Assembly (NCBI RefSeq): GCF_019578655.1
Contig: NC_063257.1
Coordinates: 24,259,939 to 24,323,938, forward strand
From: Ricinus communis
Taxonomy: Eukaryota > Streptophyta > Magnoliopsida > Malpighiales > Euphorbiaceae
DNA length: 64,000 nucleotides
Reading direction: 5' to 3'
Shown here: piece after piece, positions 58,208 to 64,000 of the stretch
Layout of the letters: each line of letters starts with the position of its first letter
How positions within the stretch are numbered: the stretch's first letter is position 1
Notes under the pieces: model-generated
Database searches by the model: none
What the model was told of the DNA's origin: nothing
What the model saw: only the letters and a program-made list of their open reading frames with translations
Position numbers and translations under genes: made by a program

Positions 58208-60165
58208 ACAGATACAAATATGGATCCGGAAGCCAACTTCCTTATTTGTGTATATCTCTCTTTAATTTTATTGTATTACAGGCTATTCCTTATAAATGTA
58301 GCATAATATTTCCACATATCAAGCACTACAAAATGCAAAGTCCAACTAAGTCTAGTCCATTTTATTAAGCCCAAACCATACTCCAAGTTATTAACCTAAC
58401 TTATTAATTAATTATGTACAAAGTCCACTTAGTCTAGCCCAATTATAATTTGTGCTTTGATTTTCAACCTTTAAGCCTAATGGACTGCTTTTTATGAAAG
58501 GCCCAATTCAGTGATCTTGAATCTGATATGGCCAATTAATTCAATTAAAGCGTGGTAAAACCCATTAAGTTTATATGAATTTTAAATTTAGACCCAATAA
58601 CCTAATAGACTATAATTTTTATGGCATGTCCAATTTTCAGTTTTAATTAGGTAGTCATAACACAGCTATTTATTATACATTTAAGCCATGAAATAAACAA
58701 AAATAAAGAGCAGAAATATAAACCTAATTATTACAATCTGCCCTACAACTAAAAATTGCAAAGAAAAACCTTAAAATCTAATACAGTACACAAAATCGAG
58801 GAAGATACATCAAAACTCATAAAAAGCTAAAAGATTGGGATAAAAAGACACAGAGTTGATTGGCTATAGATATAGAGCCGATTGGCTATAGACATAGAGC
58901 CAATCGGTCTAGGGCATCCAGACTGACTTCTTCGACTTTTAGTGTATTTCTGATTTCCTAAAGCCGATTTTAACATGTACAAAAAGTGAAAAATAATTAG
59001 AATGTGAAAGAAATAAAATAAAAATAAAATAGAAATAATAGAAATCAATCGATTGAACCAGAAACCCTAAAGACCAATACAAAACCTTAAAAACTAAAAA
59101 GCACAATAAACAAAAATAGTAGATTAATCATATAATCCTAATAAACATATTTAATTATAAAATCATAATGAAAATAGAAATTTAATTATATAATCATATG
59201 CATGTGATTAATCAGATTCAAAACCCTAATATTGGTAGTATTGTTAAATTCAAAACCATAATGTTCTTATTATCAGATTTCAAAATCCAATAAATTAATA
59301 ACATGCAAATTCATAAGAAACCCTAATCTAATCATATTAAACATAAAAATAAAACAATAAAAGCAACTCTAATCATGTTTTTAAAAAAATTGAAAAAAAG
59401 TCATTTAGAATGATGTTGATGATGATGGATGCATGTTGGAGGAACTGTAGTTGATGGTTATGCAAGTCTCGAGTGATGAAGATGCAGTTGAATCGAAGAC
59501 TAGTTGGAAATCGAGTGTTGGATGTGATGTTGAGAAAGCTTTTGTCAACTTAAAAAAAGTTTTAAAAAACAGTTCTTTCTTATTGACATAAATCCTTCTG
59601 CCTAGTACTGAACGTAACTTTTTTCTCATTTTCCAATTGAGATTAGCTTATGTTCTCTAGTAAGCACCTCTTTCTATTTATAGAAATGAGGTTTCAAAGG
59701 AAACCCTAAAGGAATCGATAATCTTAGATTTTAAAAAAAATAAATTGATAAGTATCCAATATTAATCCTTTAAAATTTGAATAAATATCATTAAAAATCC
59801 ATGATTATCATCAATTACCTTCCAGAATCTGTATTTGAATGTAAAAGCGTCAAGAAGAAATGACGTCGAAGGAGAAAACCCTAATCGGCACTGTGTATAG
59901 CCGATTGGCTCTATACATGGAAAGTTTGATAAAAATTTACAGTTAGGTCCCTGAATTTGTGAAATTCATCATTTTGACCCTCAGCTTTATTTTTTTGAAG
60001 ATTGAACTCTAAATTGATCTTAAAAATGTAATTTTGGCTAGATTAACCTCAATCCTAACCTTGGAATCGACTGTCCTTCATCTCTCGAGACTCGAGAAGG
60101 AAGTAACTTTTATCACAAGATTTTTTATGATTCTCTTGATATCTAGATCCAAAAAATGGATGCTG
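57824..60165 (-). repeat. LTR of Tat-like element F
   Basis: The LTR end ...CCCACA lies next to the PBS. The other end is probably TGTCAGCATCC near 60165, which is preceded on the minus strand by AAACTGGGGGCAGC, a polypurine-like tract. The region holds AAACCCTAA-type words (59083-59330), a repeated GATTGGCTATAGA.ATAGAGCC segment (58857-58905), and at 57819-58207 a tandem duplication. Confidence 0.6.
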
Positions 60166-60430
60166 ACAGCTGCCCCCAGTTTGTTGAGATTTATGCAAAT
60201 GAACTTTACATAAATCGAAACAAAGCATAAATATCAAGGATACGATAAAAGGATATTCTAATGACTTGTAGAAGTCACATCCTATAAGCTTGAACTAAAG
60301 ATTGTTGATTTGATTTGGGGATCATGCCACTTAAGTTTTGAGGACTGCGCCTTCTTGAATTTTTGAGGACTTCTCCTATTTGAATATTTGAGGACTTCGC
60401 TTGCTTGATTGTTTGAGGACTTTGCCTGTT

Positions 60431-60795
60431 GATTTAGGGACCACGCCTATTGATTTGGGAACCATAGTTGATGATTTGGGAACCACACTCGATGATTTAA
60501 AGACCGCACCCATTGATTTAGGAACCATGTCCACTGATTTAGAGACCATGCCCGGTGATTTAGGAACCATGCCCACTGATTTGGGAACCATGGTTGTTGA
60601 TTTTGGGAACCATACCCGTTGATTTGGAAACTACACCCGCTGATTTTAGGAACCACGCTGATTAATTTAGGAACCATGCCCGATTAGTTGGGAACCACGC
60701 TCGTCTAATTTGGGAGCCACACTCGATGATTTATGAACAACCCCCTCTGATTTAAGAACCACTCTCGTTGATTTGGGAACCACGCTTGTCTGATT
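60431..60795. repeat. 21-bp tandem array, about 17 units
   Basis: Units like GATTTGGGAACCACGCCCGTT, diverged, mostly 21 and sometimes 22 bp long. Because the unit is a multiple of three, both strands give artificial heptapeptide-repeat frames (for example MVPKSVG.MVPKSPG). These are not genes. Confidence 0.9.
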
Positions 60796-60959
60796 TGTAC
60801 TTGTAGAGACTTTCCTCTAGCTTCTTGATTACTTTTCGCCTTGGGATGCAATTATGTTATAATTCTCATTTGGGTTGTGATTTGGTATTTACTTTACTCT
60901 CTTGGATAACTTCCACTTTGGAATTTGTGTTAGTTCTTCAGAACTTAAACTGATTCTCT

Positions 60960-61190
60960 ACTTTTGAAAAATAGGCCGGTGAGCTTTTGCTTTGGAAAGT
61001 AAATTAATGATCTTCCAATGATCATATTCTACTCTAGGGTGATGATTATTCCACTTTAGGATATAAATTGATGACCTTCAACTTCAGAAAAGTAAGCTTG
61101 ATAATCTCTACTTTGGGAAGTAAACTGATAAACTTCTGCTTCGAGAAGTAAACTGATGCATCTTCTGCTTCGGAAGGTAAACTTGAGTGT
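60960..61190. repeat. Second tandem array, units of about 28-30 bp
   Basis: Repeats of TTTGGGAAGTAAACTGATGA plus CTTCTG-type spacers. The last three copies (61100-61185) are the most alike. Confidence 0.75.
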
Positions 61191-61779
61191 AGTTCGAGTG
61201 CCTTATTTCTTTTTGAACTTCTTTCTATTTTCTTGTTACAGGTTAGTAATATATATACAAGTATACATACAGATCTCATCAAGAAAAAATTGTGAAGATA
61301 TGTGATATGCATATTATGTATGACATGTAATGCATTTATAAAAATCATCCTTTAGTTTGGATAGAGGAATTGCGGCGCTCATCGGTAAAAGATTAACACT
61401 TTGACAAGTAGGTTGTTTACTCTTCGGTCACAGGGCATGAAGCCAAATGGTTGATAAAAAATGACAAAGATGATGATGCATATTAAAAATCTGAAAGTCA
61501 TGTTAACGATAGGAAATGCAGATCTAGAGATAACTCAAGCATATGAGGATTGAATCATTTTGCCTTGGGGGTGTACTGATACTTGTGCAATGACAATTAG
61601 CTTCACGACAATGTCATGCAGATAACAACCAAATCTCTTTTTTTCTTACTTTTACTCCCTAAATTTTGCCTAAGCCGCCCTTTCAGGTTTTCAACTTAGC
61701 AGGCTAATGTCTTAACTTTTGCCTAAGCTGCCTTTTCAAGTTTTCAACTTAGCAGACTCTATTTTTGCCTAAGTGATAT

Positions 61780-63457
61780 ATGCTAAAGGCATTTACTTTT
61801 TTAAGCTTTATTTATATTAATTTTACCTTCAATTGAGTTTGATTTATTTATTCAAGTTTGATTTTTAGTTCTTTTAGGCACTTTGAAGATAATACATGTC
61901 AATGAGTCAAATGGAATCGAAAAGCTTGAGAATCGGGTTAAGGAAAGGCATATTTATCCAAAGTTCATTCTGACATGGGAAGTCACACGGGCGTGTGGCC
62001 TTTCCATGTGAGTTATGAAAAATGACAGATTGCATGAAGGGTCCACACGGGAGGGTTCCTTCCACCATACTCCACAGTTATTATAAAAATTGATTATTTC
62101 ATCCTTTTTTTTTTTATATATTCTTTGTTCTTAGAAATATGATTAGGGTTTTAATCTATGATAAATATGATTAAATTAGGTTTTTTGTTAATATGCATGT
62201 TGATAGGGTTTCGAATATGATAATAAGAACTTAGGGTTTTTTTTTGAGATATGATGTTTTGCTAATTAGGGTTTTAGATTTAATTAGAAACATGTTGTAG
62301 GATCAATATCTATATCTATTTGTCACTGTGATTAAGTAATTAAACATGTTAAAGCATGATTCTTTTGTTTTGATTGGCCTTGGTTAGTTTAAAATATTTA
62401 GGGCTTTTTAGTAATCTAGGGTTTTGATTGTTTAAATGGCTTCTGTCACTTATTTTAATGTTTTTAATCTATTTTCTCTCGTTCTAATCGGTTTTTAATG
62501 TTTGTACATGTGAAAATTGCCTTTAAGGATGCGAAATTGTGCTAATGATTAAGGAAAAATCATTAAAAATCTGCCTAAGGACTTTATAGCCGATCGACTG
62601 TTCGTGCTAGACACCTTTTTTTTTTTTTGCTGATTTTTGATATACTCTTAGTTTCAGTATAGTTTTAGGTCTTTTCTTTTCTGCAATCATAGTTGTAGGC
62701 GAGTTGTAATAATTAGGTTTTACTTTCTGCTTTATTTTATTTATATTTTTATTTACTGTATGATAATCAAATATATGATTAGGTGATTGATTAATTAAAA
62801 TGGACCACATAGACTTAGGGTTAAAAATTGATCCAATATGGATATGTTAGTCTAATAGACTAATGAACCTTAATTGGGCCTGAAACCTTAAAATCCAAGT
62901 AGACTAGTAGGCTTTAACATGTTTAATTAAGGTTTGAACTTAGTTAGGATTAAGATCACAATGAATGGGCCTTCTCATAACAAGTAGTCCATAGTCTAAA
63001 GCCTAGAATTCAAGAGCATAATTAGTAATTGGGCTAGACTAGGTGGACCTTATACATAATTGACTAGTAAGCTAGATGAACAAACTTAAACATGGGCTGG
63101 ACTTGAATAAAATGGACTAGACTTAGGTGTATTATGTGTGTTATTTTGGCATGCTTGTGTATGAAATGCTTGCATTTATAAGGAGTAGTTTGTTAAACAA
63201 TAAACTTAAAGACTAATATATACAAATAAGGAAGTTGGATTCTGGATCCATATCTGGACTCTATCACGAAAGCTTCCTTATGGAATCTGAGAAATGCCAC
63301 TCATTAGTAAAAGTGTCTTAGTGATTACCCGAGTGGCGACTCCTATCTTCGTGCTAGTCTCAATGATTAGTTAGTGCGTTCTCAATTAGGTTGAAAAGCC
63401 TTGCAGTGCCGTAGTCGTTAAAGACACTTGGGTGCGCAGCTGAAACCGCAGTCTATA
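61780..63457 (+). repeat. LTR of Tat-like element H
   Basis: Ends next to a PBS at 63459. The last 200 bp mirror LTR F in inverted orientation (AAGCTTCCTTATGGAATC, AAAAGTGTCTTAG, CACTTGGGTGCGCAGC). The middle has the same AGACTAG/GGACT-rich words as 58330-58500. The start is not fixed; 61780 is where the preceding module ends. At 61989-62003 a short palindrome-like CACACGGGCGTGTGG occurs. Confidence 0.5.
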
Positions 63458-63458
63458 G

Positions 63459-63476
63459 TGGTGACTCCACTAGGGA
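63459..63476 (+). other. Primer binding site of element H (tRNA-Arg type)
   Basis: TGGTGACTCCACTAGGGA, one change in the first 10 bases compared with element F's site. Confidence 0.78.
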
Positions 63477-64000
63477 TAAAAGAAGCTGATTCCAGTGGAT
63501 GTTTGTCTTCAATTTTATTATTTAACATATTACTCTTGCATCACTACACTACACTTTAGTCCTTACAGCCTTGATAGTGTCGGCTAGTAGTTCTTTGGTT
63601 CCATTCGAATCCTAGAATTGCGACATTAGCTACCATCACTCACAATAATGAGTATATGTCCTTCGTTGCATGGACACTTGAGTGGGGAGACGAGCTAAGA
63701 AAGAATACTTTTTTGCTTGTGGAATCCTTTTATCCTTACCTAAGACTCAGCCCATAGTAATTACCGTAGTAATCTCCCCTAGATACCCTATTGTTTGCTA
63801 TATGAGATGTTCTTCCTTATAAGTGTTTTAAGCCCAAGTATTAAAAAGCCTTGACCCAATGTGGAACCAGACCCCATGCCCAAAATACGCAGGCTTTTAT
63901 GCTTACACTGAGAAACATTACCTTATTTATTTCAATTCACTCTGAGAGCTTATGGCATGTGCATCGGGCCTACTATCCCCTGTTGATAGAAAGCCCAAAA
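63477..64000 (+). mobile_element. Leader of Tat-like element H, running off the window
   Basis: Non-coding leader homologous, in inverted orientation, to 57240-57805. The element continues beyond the right edge, where gag would be expected. Confidence 0.65.

Larger units (their letters stand above)
60166..61780 (-). other. Non-coding 3' region of a Tat-like element
   Basis: No gene. Contains two tandem arrays (60431-60795 and about 60960-61190), and at 61674-61756 two copies of a TTTTGCCTAAG...TTTTCAACTTAGCAG module. The plus-strand order (PPT, arrays, module) fits the 3' end of a minus-strand element whose LTR is 57824-60165. Confidence 0.5.

Noticed and set aside
60376..60677. Open frames with heptapeptide-like repeats on both strands
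   Set aside because: They are produced by a 21-bp tandem repeat whose length is a multiple of three; neither strand has a start context, domain or neighbouring coding sequence.

Overview
This window looks like nuclear DNA from a dicot plant. It is strongly AT-rich, carries long (TA)n and (CA)n microsatellites and has spliced genes with GT-AG introns. Every common class of plant transposon is present. The species cannot be named from the sequence alone. I find one ordinary host gene. Most of the rest is a nest of old retrotransposons and DNA transposons, nearly all broken by stops and frameshifts.

Left third (1-18.2 kb). A minus-strand Athila-like Ty3/gypsy element (A) enters from the left edge (gag, PBS, LTR to 2968). 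A related plus-strand element (C, gag at 3629-5551, protease at 9943-10557, 3' LTR from 12831) is split by a second Ty3/gypsy element of another family (G, 5552-9942, minus strand). G is bounded by TG...CA and a 5-bp AGGAT duplication, primes from initiator tRNA-Met, and has lost everything from mid-RT into its 3' LTR. Copia remnants follow at about 15.1-15.7 kb, then a copia element (E) with its LTR, PBS, gag and protease at 16.1-18.0 kb.

Middle (18.2-38 kb). Element B (18165-25884) has clear boundaries: two LTRs, a tRNA-Asp-type PBS, and an exact ATCAG target duplication. It sits inside the RNase H end of copia E, whose reading frame resumes on the far side. B and C both carry gag and protease but no RT, RNase H or integrase, and both have a GC-rich block after protease. 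From 26011 to about 38 kb there is a minus-strand Tat/Ogre-like element (D). Its left LTR carries a CACTA (En/Spm) transposon with Transposase_24-like coding remnants. Its right LTR carries a Tourist-like MITE flanked by TTA.

Mutator element (38.7-44.0 kb). A MULE with 201-bp terminal inverted repeats holds a decayed MURA transposase on the plus strand. An antisense pseudogene in it shows a GRF zinc finger, a helical linker and a C-terminal membrane segment.

Host gene (47.6-53.7 kb, minus strand). Seven exons join to a 501-residue WD40 protein matching U3 snoRNP 55K / RRP9, called YAO in Arabidopsis, a nucleolar pre-rRNA processing factor. A telo-box lies upstream of its start.

Right end (56.7-64 kb). 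Two Tat/Ogre-like LTR-PBS-leader units face away from each other. Between them is a non-coding stretch with a 21-bp tandem array and a second array of about 29 bp. No tRNA, rRNA or CRISPR features were seen. I found no clearly new functional system. The strongest candidates for follow-up are the MULE with its GRF-type antisense gene and the gag-protease-only Athila-like family with its GC-rich block.
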